The notes beneath the pieces were generated by a model. It ran no database searches and had not been told where the DNA came from. It saw nothing but the letters and a program-made list of their open reading frames with translations. From an uncultured Oscillospiraceae bacterium (GTDB lineage: Bacteria; Bacillota_A; Clostridia; Oscillospirales; Oscillospiraceae), in assembly GCA_910579155.1 (NCBI GenBank), contig CAJTTS010000004.1, positions 1 through 64,000 of the forward strand: a DNA stretch of 64,000 nucleotides. The letters run 5' to 3'. Positions 1-8,134 of the stretch are shown one piece after another. A program made the position numbers and the translations under genes. The first letter of the stretch is position 1. Each line of letters starts with the position of its first letter.

Positions 1-1
1 G

Positions 2-1789
2 TGTAGGAAACCTGCCGCCCGGGGGCGGCAAGGCGCCTTTGCCCTACCCTACTTCCGTACCGATGCCCAGGGCGAGATCAGGATCACCAATCTCGCGCCC
101 GGCGCCTATGTACTGACCGAAATCAAAGCGCCGGACGGCGGATACGTCATCGACACGCCCTCCACCAATGTGGTCATCGGCCAGGGCGGCGACACCCAGA
201 CCGTTGTGGTGAAAAACAGCAAGGCCGGTTCGCTGGTCATCCTGAAGCAGAGTTCTCTGGACGGCAAGCCCCTGGAAGGGGTGGAGTTCAAGGTGACCAC
301 CTCCACCGGCGAGTTCGTCCCCGATGCCAACGGCCAGATCAGCTCCAACGGCCTGTACTACACGAACAAGGACGGGAAAATCACCATCAACGGGGTGGTG
401 GGCACGCTGGTGGTAACCGAAACCCGCAGCATCCCCGGCTACTCCATCGACCCCAACACCAAGACGCAGACTGTGGTGGTGAACCCCAACGACACGCAGA
501 CACTGAGGTTTTATAACACCCCCTCGACGACCCTCGTGATTGAGAAGTACATCGAGGGCACCACCACCCCCATCAAGGGCGTGACCTTCCTTGTCACCGA
601 TTCCAGCGGGGCCGTCGTGGGTAATTCCAACGGCGAGTTCATCACCGATGAGAATGGCCGGATCGTGCTGGAGGGGCTGGAGCCTGGAACCACCGTCACC
701 GCGAAGGAGATCAAGACAGTGGAAGGGTTCGTGCTGGACGGCACGCCCAAGTCCATCAAGATCAAGGCCGGCGAGGTGCAGACGCTCCGCTTCTACAACC
801 AGAGGCAGGGCGGCCTCGTCATCAAAAAGCTGGATTCCGTCACGAAAAAGCCGATCAGTGGGGTTCAATTCCAGTTGACCTACGCGGACGGCTCCTACGT
901 GGACGCGGACAACGGCCATCTGTCCTCCAAGGGTCTCTACACCACCGACGCCAACGGCGAGATCCGCCTGACGGGCATCGTGGGCACCATCATCATTTCG
1001 GAAACCAAGCCCTTGGACGGGTACGTGGTGGACCCGTCCACCCAGAATCAAACGGTGCAGGTGAACGCCTCGGACACCCAGTACATCACGGTGTATAACA
1101 CCCCCATCGGCGGCGCCGAGCTCATCAAGGTGGACGCCGCCGACAAAACCAAGCGCCTGGGCGGCGTCACCTTCGAGATTCGGAAGATGGACGGCGGGCT
1201 GGTGCAGACCGTGACCACCGGAAGCGATGGCCGGGTGCACATCAAGCTGGACGCCGGGGACTACTACGCCCTGGAAACCGAGGCCAAGTCGGGGTACAAG
1301 CTGGATGCCACGCCCCACTATTTCACGGTGCAGGACGGCAAGACCGCCAGCGTGACCATCACCAACGAGGCGTTCAGCGGCATCATCCTCCACAAGATCA
1401 ATTCCGTCACTAAAGAGGGCATTTACGGGGTGAAATTCCTGGTCTATGCCCAGAATAAGAACCCCATCGGCGAGTATACCACCGACGATCAGGGCTACAT
1501 CTACATAGACGACCTCACGGTACAGGGCAAGGGCCGGCTGTATATCCGCGAGTTGGAGGCCGCCCAGGGCTATGAGCTGGATAAGGAGTACAAGACCGTC
1601 TACGTCCAGCCCGGCAAAACGGTGGAAATCGAATGGGAGAACACCCCCATCACCGGGCAGTTCCAGATCCGCAAGTACGCCGCCGAGTACAACGAGGTCA
1701 CCGGTACCCCGGCGGGTGCTCCCTTGAAGGGCGCGGTCTATGAGATCAGCGAGGCCCGGTCGGGCCGTCCGGCCAGATCATCAAGCTGA
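2..1789 (+). CDS. SpaA/CnaB-repeat surface adhesin (5' partial, frame broken)
   Basis: The reading frame is open from the left edge of the window, so the N-terminus and signal peptide are missing. Five complete tandem modules of about 85-90 residues are visible, preceded by a partial one and followed by a truncated one. Each opens with a Lys-bearing strand (for example SLVILKQ, GLVIKKL), has a central Glu (SETKP, RELEA) and ends in an Asn strand (FYNTP, VYNTP, WENTP). That is the Lys-Glu-Asn arrangement of CnaB/SpaA isopeptide domains, typical of Gram-positive pilin-like proteins. The last module stops short after 'EISEARSG' and runs into TGA; the protein continues in another frame just downstream. 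Proteins of this type commonly sit upstream of transfer genes in clostridial ICEs, where they may help cell-cell contact. Confidence 0.85.
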   Translation, partial: CRKPAARGRQGAFALPYFRTDAQGEIRITNLAPGAYVLTEIKAPDGGYVIDTPSTNVVIGQGGDTQTVVVKNSKAGSLVILKQSSLDGKPLEGVEFKVTTSTGEFVPDANGQISSNGLYYTNKDGKITINGVVGTLVVTETRSIPGYSIDPNTKTQTVVVNPNDTQTLRFYNTPSTTLVIEKYIEGTTTPIKGVTFLVTDSSGAVVGNSNGEFITDENGRIVLEGLEPGTTVTAKEIKTVEGFVLDGTPKSIKIKAGEVQTLRFYNQRQGGLVIKKLDSVTKKPISGVQFQLTYADGSYVDADNGHLSSKGLYTTDANGEIRLTGIVGTIIISETKPLDGYVVDPSTQNQTVQVNASDTQYITVYNTPIGGAELIKVDAADKTKRLGGVTFEIRKMDGGLVQTVTTGSDGRVHIKLDAGDYYALETEAKSGYKLDATPHYFTVQDGKTASVTITNEAFSGIILHKINSVTKEGIYGVKFLVYAQNKNPIGEYTTDDQGYIYIDDLTVQGKGRLYIRELEAAQGYELDKEYKTVYVQPGKTVEIEWENTPITGQFQIRKYAAEYNEVTGTPAGAPLKGAVYEISEARSGRPARSSS

Positions 1790-1812
1790 GCGACTACGAC
1801 AAGCCCTCCAAC

Positions 1813-2349
1813 TTGGGGGTCACCATCACCAAGCGGGGCAACACCCAGGCGCTGGCGGGCAGCCAGATGCGGTACGATTTCACGGTGGCCAACACCAGCA
1901 ACGTGGCGCTCTCCGAGTTCTACTGGCATGACCGCATCCCCACCGACGCGGTACGCGGCACGGTGCTGACCACCGGCACCTATAGCACCCGCCTCAATTA
2001 CCGGGTGCTGTATAAGACCAACTACCGGAACGGATATCAGGTGCTGGCGTCCAACCTGCTCACCAGCAGCAACTATTCCTTTAACTTGAACGCTATCCCC
2101 ATGCAGGCCGGGGAGTATGTCACCGATGTCTACTTTGACTTCGGCAAGGTGCCCGTGGGCTTCCAGTCCACCACCAGCCCCACCCTGACGGTGCAGGTGC
2201 TGGGCACGGTGGCCAACGACTATCAGATCATCAATCGGGCCGACGTGGGCGGCAAGTACCAGGGCACCTGGCAGACCGCCCAGGCCACCTGGCTCACCAT
2301 CGTGCGCAGGCTGGGGCCTGTGCCCACCCTGCCCCAGACAGGGTATTGA
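1813..2349 (+). CDS. C-terminal fragment of the SpaA adhesin ending in LPQTGY
   Basis: This frame continues the same protein. Homology-like sequence starts upstream of the TTG at 1813 (around 1769, 'SGQIIKLSDYD'), so the listed start is only the first usable codon and the fragment may not be translated independently. It reads as one beta-rich domain ('GVTITKRGN', 'RYDFTVANTSN', 'YWHDRIPTDAV'). It ends with the sortase-type motif LPQTG, one Tyr and the stop, so the usual hydrophobic stretch and positive tail of a cell-wall sorting signal are absent. A deletion of part of the last SpaA module that also changed frame would explain the split. A perfect 16-bp terminator follows. Confidence 0.7.
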   Translation: MGVTITKRGNTQALAGSQMRYDFTVANTSNVALSEFYWHDRIPTDAVRGTVLTTGTYSTRLNYRVLYKTNYRNGYQVLASNLLTSSNYSFNLNAIPMQAGEYVTDVYFDFGKVPVGFQSTTSPTLTVQVLGTVANDYQIINRADVGGKYQGTWQTAQATWLTIVRRLGPVPTLPQTGY

Positions 2350-2355
2350 TGCAAA

Positions 2356-2390
2356 CAGCGGGGCGGCTTCCAAAGGAAGCCGCCCCGCTG
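2356..2390. terminator. Bidirectional intrinsic terminator
   Basis: A perfect 16-bp inverted repeat (2356-2371 with 2375-2390) with a 3-nt AAA loop lies between the stop codons of the convergent adhesin and GNAT genes. There is no strong U-tract on the plus side, so it may act mainly as a barrier between the two converging transcripts. Confidence 0.75.
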
Positions 2391-2393
2391 CTG

Positions 2394-2903
2394 TTAAATG
2401 CCAAACGCCGCGTCATATTCTACGATCCCGTTCAGTGTTTCAGCGGACGGATTTAGCTTCAACGCCATAAAATTCTCGTCAGGCACTTCAAAGGGCGCTT
2501 TAATCCCATAGAGACTGGCAGGCAGGTAACCGGCTTTCGGATAATATTGGGGATGCCCCAAAACGATGGAGTAGTCAAAACCCAATTCCTTTGCAATGCG
2601 GTGGCCCTCCACCATCAGCGCTCTGCCGATCCCCTGACGCTGATAGTCAGACAGAACGGACAGCGGTGCCAGCGCAAGCTCGGTGCGGCCCCCCACAGTG
2701 ACCTTTGTAAACAGGATGTGTCCCACGATTTCCCCGGCAATCTCCGCGACAAGGGATAACTCTGGAACAAAAGACGGGCTATGTCGCAGGGCCATCACCA
2801 AATCCTGCTCATGACCATCACTGTGCTCCGCCGTGGCAAATGCCGCTTCTACAACCTCATAGACTGCTTTATAGTCGGATGGCTGCTCTTGGCGAATGTC
2901 CAT
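2394..2903 (-). CDS. GNAT family N-acetyltransferase
   Basis: A 169-residue single-domain acetyltransferase. The acetyl-CoA-binding motif A is visible as 'RQGIGRALM' after the strand 'LAPLSVLSDY', followed by 'GHPQYYPKAGY', a pattern common in bacterial GNATs of the YhbS-like group that acetylate small molecules or protein N-termini. The substrate cannot be read from the sequence. The ATG is preceded by a GGAG-type ribosome site. It converges on the adhesin gene and follows the zinc-ribbon gene in the same direction with a 16-bp gap, so the two may share the promoter at 3445-3473. Confidence 0.85.
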   Translation of the reverse strand: MDIRQEQPSDYKAVYEVVEAAFATAEHSDGHEQDLVMALRHSPSFVPELSLVAEIAGEIVGHILFTKVTVGGRTELALAPLSVLSDYQRQGIGRALMVEGHRIAKELGFDYSIVLGHPQYYPKAGYLPASLYGIKAPFEVPDENFMALKLNPSAETLNGIVEYDAAFGI

Positions 2904-2919
2904 GAAACCCGCTCCAATC

Positions 2920-3426
2920 TCAAATCACATGCGTAATTTGCTCTGTAATGAAATCAGCCAGCTTCCCGTTGAACTCCCCATTATCACTTAACGCCTCAAA
3001 CACCCGGCTCGCCTGTTCTTTGGGTGTTTCGCCCTCTTTGGCGGGCAGGTGGACGGACATAAGGAAGGCGGCGGAGCGCCCACCCTCCTGCCGTACCCAC
3101 ACATTCCCAACCAGCTCGCTGTGGTTCGCGGGATTCTCACCGTATTCCACCGCGATGTCCACGATCATCTGGCTGTGGATTTGCAGCGCCGTGGCGGGCA
3201 CCCGGAAGGAAAACGAACTGAACATGGAGATCTCGGCATCCTCCAAATTGGGGATGCGGGGCCTCTCCAAATGCTCGCTTTCGCTCAGCTCCGCCATGCG
3301 CTGGGCAAATTCTTTCTGTTCTTCTTCATTGGCGGGCCGCACCTCATATTTCCCGCAGTCGGGGCATTGCTCGGTTTCCTCGCTCCGGCTGAAGATAAAG
3401 CCGCAGTTATCGCAAGTGTAAATCAT
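2920..3426 (-). CDS. Zinc-ribbon hypothetical protein
   Basis: 168 residues. The N-terminus carries a rubredoxin-like knuckle pair, 'YTCDNCGFIFS' and 'EQCPDCGKYEV' (CxxC-x14-CxxC), so a structural zinc is likely. The rest is an unrecognised alpha/beta domain with 'FSSFSFRVPATALQIH' and a C-terminal helix. I do not recognise a named family with confidence. A good sigma-A-like promoter lies directly upstream. No enzymatic motif is visible. Confidence 0.75.
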   Translation of the reverse strand: MIYTCDNCGFIFSRSEETEQCPDCGKYEVRPANEEEQKEFAQRMAELSESEHLERPRIPNLEDAEISMFSSFSFRVPATALQIHSQMIVDIAVEYGENPANHSELVGNVWVRQEGGRSAAFLMSVHLPAKEGETPKEQASRVFEALSDNGEFNGKLADFITEQITHVI

Positions 3427-3444
3427 GTTACATCACCGCCCCTC

Positions 3445-3473
3445 ATTATAACAGGGGCGGTGCGCTTTGACAA
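3445..3473 (-). promoter_or_regulatory. Sigma-A-type promoter for the zinc-ribbon gene
   Basis: On the minus strand a TTGTCA -35 box (3468-3473) is 17 bp from a perfect TATAAT -10 box (3445-3450). Transcription would start a few bases before the gene at 2920-3426. The -10 sits in the loop of a 10-bp GC-rich inverted repeat (3433-3462). Confidence 0.65.
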
Positions 3474-3477
3474 GGAG

Positions 3478-3651
3478 ATGATTTCCATAGAGCCCACATA
3501 CCCCATCCTGGATCGCGCCGCGTTCCTCATCGAACACACCTGCGTACCCAGGTATTATCCCCCCACCTACTGCGCCGAGGCCGCCCAGCTGCTGGCCATG
3601 CTGGAGGCAGCGCAGCGGCAAAGCACCCCGCAGGAACAGAGCGGACACTAA
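3478..3651 (+). CDS. Small hypothetical protein (57 aa)
   Basis: A short open frame starting MISIEPTYP with GC-rich third positions like its neighbours and a Tyr/Pro/Cys-containing middle ('CVPRYYPPTYC') followed by an Ala/Leu-rich helix. The purine-rich AAGGAG abuts the ATG, which is too close for a normal ribosome site; an upstream GTG at 3460 is an alternative start. Its 3' end overlaps the end of the convergent YjbR gene by four bases. It may be a real small gene or the tail of an eroded one; no function can be assigned. Confidence 0.4.
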   Translation: MISIEPTYPILDRAAFLIEHTCVPRYYPPTYCAEAAQLLAMLEAAQRQSTPQEQSGH

Positions 3652-4022
3652 CCCCTTTTCCGTTTCGGAGCCACGCTGTCGTAGCTCAATTCCAGTAGCG
3701 GGTAGATATCCTCGTCCGGCACGGTTTCATCCATCAGCACAGAGATCCAGGAGCTTTTGCTCATGTGGTACGCCGGACGGAACCCCTCCTGGGCCAGCAG
3801 GGAGCCCACCAGTACCGGGCCGCATTTCAAATCCATCACATCGGCGGTGCCGTCACCTGGGAGATCCAGACTTTTCCGGGCCACGTCCATGATAACGGCA
3901 AACCACTTCCGGCTGGCGGGCTGGCGGAACACGGCGTAATTGGGATACCGCGCCCATAAATATTCCGGCTCCACCGCGTACCTGTCCTGGATGTATTGCG
4001 CTATTCGCTCCCGCTGTGTCAT
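3648..4022 (-). CDS. YjbR/MmcQ-like protein
   Basis: 124 residues with the hallmark layout of the YjbR/CyaY-like fold: an N-terminal helix ('MTQRERIAQYIQDRY'), a segment 'YPNYAVFRQPASRKWFAV', then 'LKCGPVLVGSLLAQEGFRPAYHMSKSS' (read here as two pieces) and the closing 'WISVLMD' strand. Members are often annotated as MmcQ/YjbR and thought to bind DNA, but their function is not settled. The length fits the family. It has its own well-formed promoter and is divergent from the transfer operon. Confidence 0.85.
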   Translation of the reverse strand: MTQRERIAQYIQDRYAVEPEYLWARYPNYAVFRQPASRKWFAVIMDVARKSLDLPGDGTADVMDLKCGPVLVGSLLAQEGFRPAYHMSKSSWISVLMDETVPDEDIYPLLELSYDSVAPKRKRG

Positions 4023-4052
4023 GTGGACACCCCCGCTTTTCTCTTGAACCCC

Positions 4053-4081
4053 ATTATATCAAATCATCCGCCGCCCTTCAA
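4053..4081 (-). promoter_or_regulatory. Sigma-A-type promoter for the YjbR-like gene
   Basis: On the minus strand TTGAAG (4076-4081) is 17 bp from a perfect TATAAT (4053-4058), about 30 bp before the ATG at 4022. It lies in the divergent gap with the transfer operon. Confidence 0.65.
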
Positions 4082-4104
4082 GGACGGCCATAAAGGAGAA
4101 TTCC

Positions 4105-4491
4105 ATGCAAACCAAAGAAACCTTCTGGGGCCGGCTGTGCCCCAAGCTCCCCCGCATTTACATCCGCACTATGACGGCTGTGCTGCTGTGCGCCGCCCTC
4201 GCCCTCCCCGCCATGGCCACCAATGCCTCCGGCAACGATATGTGGACGGTGGCCCAGAACATCATCGTGGACGTGTATAACCACATCGCCGGTATCAGCA
4301 CCGTGCTGGCGGGCCTCATGTCCGCCGTGGCGGTCATCGGCGTGAAGCTCACCGGCAACCAGCACAAGGCGGACCAGGCCTGGGACTGGCTGAAGCGCAT
4401 CTGGGTGGCCTGGGCCATCATCAACGGCATCGGGGCCTTCATCGCCTACATCACCCCGCAGTTCTCCGGCTTCAACACCCTGACGCCGTGA
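4105..4491 (+). CDS. VirB2/Maff2-like small membrane pilin of the transfer system
   Basis: 128 residues. A basic N-terminus is followed by a hydrophobic segment with an AMA-type cleavage region ('ALALPAMATNASG'), then two transmembrane helices ('ISTVLAGLMSAVAVIGVKL' and 'IWVAWAIINGIGAFIAYI'). A small protein with a cleaved leader and two helices directly before a VirB6-like gene is the usual position and shape of the TrbC/VirB2 pilin-like subunit (often called Maff2 in Firmicutes ICEs). AAAGGAG precedes the ATG. It is the first gene of the transfer operon and lies 4 bp before the next gene. Confidence 0.75.
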   Translation: MQTKETFWGRLCPKLPRIYIRTMTAVLLCAALALPAMATNASGNDMWTVAQNIIVDVYNHIAGISTVLAGLMSAVAVIGVKLTGNQHKADQAWDWLKRIWVAWAIINGIGAFIAYITPQFSGFNTLTP

Positions 4492-4495
4492 CGCC

Positions 4496-6559
4496 ATGCT
4501 GGAGCTTATATTTCGCGGCTTCTTCGAGTGGATCTACGGCCTGATCGTGGATATTTGGTCGTTCATCGCCGGGGGGCTGCTGGACATCATGGGGCTGGAC
4601 TTCGCCTATCTTCAGGTCCATATCCCGATTATGGACGACATGGCCCAGGTGCTGCTGGCGGTGGGCTGGGCCCTGCTGCTGGGAAACCTGGTGTTCCAGG
4701 CGCTGAAAAGCATGGCGGCGGGGCTGGGCTTCGAGGGGGAGGACCCCAGGCTGCTGTTCGCCCGGACCTTTGTGTTCGCCTTTCTGCTGCTGGCCAGCCC
4801 CCAGATCTGCCGGATTGGCCTGGATATCACGTCCAAAATGATGGATCTGCTCCAAATCCCGGACGCCACCAACGTGTCCCTGGTGGATGAGAGCATTTTC
4901 GGCACCCTCACCGCCTCCTGGCTCATGGCTATCATTTGCAGCGTCATTGTCATGTTCAAGGTGCTGAAGCTGACCATTGAGCTGGCGGAGCGGTACGTCA
5001 TCCTGGCCATGCTCGCCCTCACCGCGCCCCTGGCCTTCGCCATGGGCGGCAGCAAAAATACCGCAGGGATTTTCACGGGCTGGTGCCGGATGTTCGGCTC
5101 CATGTGCCTGCTGATGGTGACAAACTTAGTCTGCTTCAAAATGCTGTTCTCGGTGGTGTCCACGGTGCCCTCGGGGCTGGACGTGCTGCCCTGGATGGTG
5201 CTGATCTTCGCCATCGTGAAGGTGGCCCACAAATCGGACGAGATCATCACCCGCATCGGCCTGAACCCGGCCCTCACCGGCGGGGGCGGGCGAACCCTGT
5301 TGGGCACGGTGGTAAATACGGCGGTGCGCACGGTGACAAGCCAGGCCACCAAGAGCGTGATGGGCCGCCTTGGCTTTGGGAACGGCGCGTCCGCTTCCGG
5401 CGCACGGTCCGGCGGCACAGGGCCCAATGCCTTCCGGTTTGGTTCCCGCTTCTCCGCCGGCGGCGGGGGACGGTTCGGCGGCGCCCGGGGCGGAGGCCGT
5501 TCCAGCGGCGGCCAGGCCTCCGGGAATGGGGCGCAGGGCGGCAGACGGCCCGGCGGTTCCTTTGGCGGCGGACGGGGTGGGGGCCGTCCCAGCGGAAGTC
5601 AAACTTCCGGGGGCGGTTCCCAGAACTTCGGCGGAACCCACGGCGGCGGCAGGTACACCTACCACAGCGCCGCCCAGCAGACGGATACCCGGCAGGAAAA
5701 CTCGTCCCAGACCTCCGCCCATACCGGCAATACCAGCACCGCTTCGTCCAATACCGCCCGCGGCGGCGGACGGCCCCAGCAGGGCCGGAGAAGCTCTGTG
5801 CCGCCCGGGGGCCAGCGGCCCCGCAGCTATGTGCCGCCCTCCGGCGCGGCCAATGCGCCTACACCGGGCGCGGCAAGGACAGGGACATCCCGTCAGTCCG
5901 GCAGCCCCCGGCCCGGCCCCGCAGGGACGCCGCCCAGCGGCGGCGCGTCCCGTTCCGGCACGGCAGGAACGACCCCGAGGGGCTCCGCGTCCAAGCCGCC
6001 CAACGGCCCGCAGCCCGGCGCGGCAGGAACCGGGGTGTCCCGCTCCACCCACAGCACCACGCAGTCCACGGGCGGCAGCACGGTGAACAACACCAGCCAG
6101 ACCACAGTGACCACGGGCAAGGGTGCATCCGGGTTCGCGCCCAAGGCCCCGCCGGCGGCTTCCCGCGCACCCCGGCCTGGAGGGCCATCGATCCCAACAT
6201 CCGGGGTCAAACAGGGCGGCACGTCCCAGCCCGGCGGCGCAGGAAAGCCCTCCCGCAGCACCCAGCGGCCTGACGGCTCCGCACCCCGGCCCGGCAGGAA
6301 TACCGCCCCGGCAGCGGCCACGCCCCCGGCAGGGCGCACACCGCCCAGCCCGGCACGGCAGGAAGGGCGCAGACCCTCCGCATCCACACCGCCCCCGGTG
6401 AAAGGCGGTACTCCCAATGTCCGCCCCGGCGGCGCAGGAACCGCGCCCACCGGCAAACAGGCGGCGGGACAGCCTCGGACGGCCAGCGCCCGGACGACGC
6501 GGGCGAAACCCGTCCACCGGCCCCCGCCCAACAGGAGGGGAGGAAACAACCATGGATGA
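4496..6559 (+). CDS. VirB6/TrbL-like channel protein with a Gly/Arg/Pro-rich tail
   Basis: 687 residues. The first 250 or so contain an amphipathic start and about six membrane helices (for example 'AQVLLAVGWALLLGNLVF', 'YVILAMLALTAPLAFAMGG', 'VLPWMVLIFAIVKVAH'), as in TrbL/VirB6 inner-membrane channel subunits of type IV secretion. From about residue 300 to the end the protein is low-complexity: GGGR/RGG-type clusters, then Pro/Ala/Ser/Thr/Arg repeats with no predicted fold. VirB6-like proteins of this gene order often carry such tails, but this one makes up more than half the chain. The 3' end overlaps the next start by 8 bp, implying translational coupling. Confidence 0.8.
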   Translation: MLELIFRGFFEWIYGLIVDIWSFIAGGLLDIMGLDFAYLQVHIPIMDDMAQVLLAVGWALLLGNLVFQALKSMAAGLGFEGEDPRLLFARTFVFAFLLLASPQICRIGLDITSKMMDLLQIPDATNVSLVDESIFGTLTASWLMAIICSVIVMFKVLKLTIELAERYVILAMLALTAPLAFAMGGSKNTAGIFTGWCRMFGSMCLLMVTNLVCFKMLFSVVSTVPSGLDVLPWMVLIFAIVKVAHKSDEIITRIGLNPALTGGGGRTLLGTVVNTAVRTVTSQATKSVMGRLGFGNGASASGARSGGTGPNAFRFGSRFSAGGGGRFGGARGGGRSSGGQASGNGAQGGRRPGGSFGGGRGGGRPSGSQTSGGGSQNFGGTHGGGRYTYHSAAQQTDTRQENSSQTSAHTGNTSTASSNTARGGGRPQQGRRSSVPPGGQRPRSYVPPSGAANAPTPGAARTGTSRQSGSPRPGPAGTPPSGGASRSGTAGTTPRGSASKPPNGPQPGAAGTGVSRSTHSTTQSTGGSTVNNTSQTTVTTGKGASGFAPKAPPAASRAPRPGGPSIPTSGVKQGGTSQPGGAGKPSRSTQRPDGSAPRPGRNTAPAAATPPAGRTPPSPARQEGRRPSASTPPPVKGGTPNVRPGGAGTAPTGKQAAGQPRTASARTTRAKPVHRPPPNRRGGNNHG

Positions 6560-7859
6560 AAACGGACGCCGGGACGGCGGCACGGCCAGGGCGGCGGCGC
6601 ATATCCTCACCGCCCTGGCCTCCACCGGGGCCAAAGGCGCGGCCCTGGCCGCCGCGCAGGAGGCCGCGCCCTTCCTGGTCAAGCTGGCGACTGGGCTGCT
6701 GGCGCTGCTGCTCCTCATCCCCATGCTGGTGTTTACTGCCCTGCCCAATATGTTCTTCGGCTATGAAGGGGCGGAAAACCAGGACGTCACCCACATGACC
6801 CAGCAGGCCCTGGCCCTGGGCGGCGTGTATATCAGCCTGGAGGACTTTGAGAATACCCAGGTGGACGCCCTTGTCACCAGCATTATCGACGAATACGAGG
6901 AGGACGGCGTCACCATCGACGAGGTGAAGATCGACAGCGTTTTCGATGAAGACGACCTGGCCTGGCTTATCGCCATCAATTCCGCGGCCTACCAACAGGA
7001 TCTGGACGCCATGAGCGCCCAGGACATCCGCTCCTTCTGCACCTCCCGCCTCACCCATGAGTTCTCCTTGCTGGAGGGCGAGAAAAAAGTGCTGAAGGTG
7101 ACGGTGAAGCACCTGGAGCCGGACAAACTCATGGAAAACCTGGGCTTTGACGAGGAGGGCCGCACCTGGGCCGGGGCCATCTACGAGGTGCTGTCCGAAA
7201 GCAACGCCATTGAGGAATACGCACCCTATTTTGAGCAGTACCGTCCAAGCTACGGCGGCGACCCCTCTGGCCCAGGGGGAGAACATGGCCCAAGCTACGG
7301 CAACGGCATTGACATATCCTGGTTCGTTAGCCCCGACACGAAAAATAACAAGGACCTGGCCGCCTACGCCATCCAGGCGTGGGAGAACAACTGGGGCTAT
7401 GTCTGGGGCACCTATGGCAATGTGCTGACAGAATCCCTGCTCAGCTACAAAATCCAGCAGTATCCGGATTGGGTGGGACAGAATGCGGCCTTTATCCGCT
7501 CTCACTGGCTGAACCGCCGCTGTACGGACTGCGTAGGGCTCATCAAGGGTTACGGCTGGCTGGAGGCCTCCACCGGGGCCATCCGCTACGGCACCAACGG
7601 TATGCCGGACTACGGAGCCAACACCATGTACCGCGCCGCCGTCAATGCGGGCGTGTCCGGCCAGGACTACGGGCCCATCAGCACCATGCCGGACATCGTG
7701 GGGCTGGCCGTCCATATGGACGGCCACATCGGGGTATATATCGGGGGCGGCTATGTGATCGAGGCCGCCAATACCTCCACCGGAGTCATCAAAACCCAGT
7801 TGGTGGGCCGGGGTTGGCGGGAATGGTGCAAAATCCCCTACATCAACTATTTGGAGTGA
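6552..7859 (+). CDS. Membrane-anchored NlpC/P60-type cell-wall hydrolase (VirB1-like)
   Basis: 435 residues. The start at 6552 overlaps the VirB6 gene; the open frame extends further upstream but only into VirB6 coding sequence. A single transmembrane helix ('LATGLLALLLLIPMLVF') follows a short cytoplasmic N-terminus. The C-terminal third has the papain-like signature of NlpC/P60 enzymes: a Cys in 'CTDCVGLIKGYGW', then a His in 'HMDGHIGVYIGGGY'. Firmicutes conjugation systems use such CwlT-like peptidoglycan hydrolases to open the wall, so this is the probable VirB1 counterpart. The middle region (acidic, helical) is unassigned. Confidence 0.8.
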   Translation: MDENGRRDGGTARAAAHILTALASTGAKGAALAAAQEAAPFLVKLATGLLALLLLIPMLVFTALPNMFFGYEGAENQDVTHMTQQALALGGVYISLEDFENTQVDALVTSIIDEYEEDGVTIDEVKIDSVFDEDDLAWLIAINSAAYQQDLDAMSAQDIRSFCTSRLTHEFSLLEGEKKVLKVTVKHLEPDKLMENLGFDEEGRTWAGAIYEVLSESNAIEEYAPYFEQYRPSYGGDPSGPGGEHGPSYGNGIDISWFVSPDTKNNKDLAAYAIQAWENNWGYVWGTYGNVLTESLLSYKIQQYPDWVGQNAAFIRSHWLNRRCTDCVGLIKGYGWLEASTGAIRYGTNGMPDYGANTMYRAAVNAGVSGQDYGPISTMPDIVGLAVHMDGHIGVYIGGGYVIEAANTSTGVIKTQLVGRGWREWCKIPYINYLE

Positions 7860-7864
7860 ACACT

Positions 7865-8134
7865 ATGGAGAAGGAAACCAATTTACGCGCCCTGCGGCAC
7901 CGGCATGGGGTCTGCCTGACGGAGCTGGCCGATGCCTGCGGGCTGTCCAACCAGTACCTCAGCCGTGCGGAGCTGGGGCTGATCCCTCCCACCCCCCGGC
8001 TGGAAAAGCAACTGATGTCGGCGGTAGAGACGGTCATTGCCCACCGGGCCAGCACGTCCCAGGCCCTGGCGAAAGAGCTTCAGCCCTTGAAAGGCCGTCT
8101 GCTCCAGCCTGTGGAGGTGGCCCGGCATGAATAA
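7865..8134 (+). CDS. Small helix-turn-helix protein
   Basis: 89 residues with a Cro/C1-type helix-turn-helix: 'LRALRHRHGVCLTELADAC' then 'LSNQYLSRAELG'. It is likely a DNA-binding regulator of the transfer genes; its target is unknown. It starts 5 bp after the hydrolase gene, and its last codons overlap the PrgI start by 8 bp, so it is embedded in and co-translated with the transfer operon. Confidence 0.75.
   Translation: MEKETNLRALRHRHGVCLTELADACGLSNQYLSRAELGLIPPTPRLEKQLMSAVETVIAHRASTSQALAKELQPLKGRLLQPVEVARHE

Noticed and set aside
44..1393. 449-codon antisense frame opposite the adhesin
   Set aside because: It mirrors the repeats of the adhesin, lacks a start signal and shows no recognisable domain.
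170..1600. Repeats at about 260-bp spacing considered as a CRISPR array or DNA repeat
   Set aside because: They are diverged coding repeats of the SpaA domains in one reading frame.
4612..6748. Long antisense open frames opposite the VirB6-like gene
   Set aside because: They arise from the GC-rich, low-complexity coding sequence, have no ribosome sites and no protein-like pattern.
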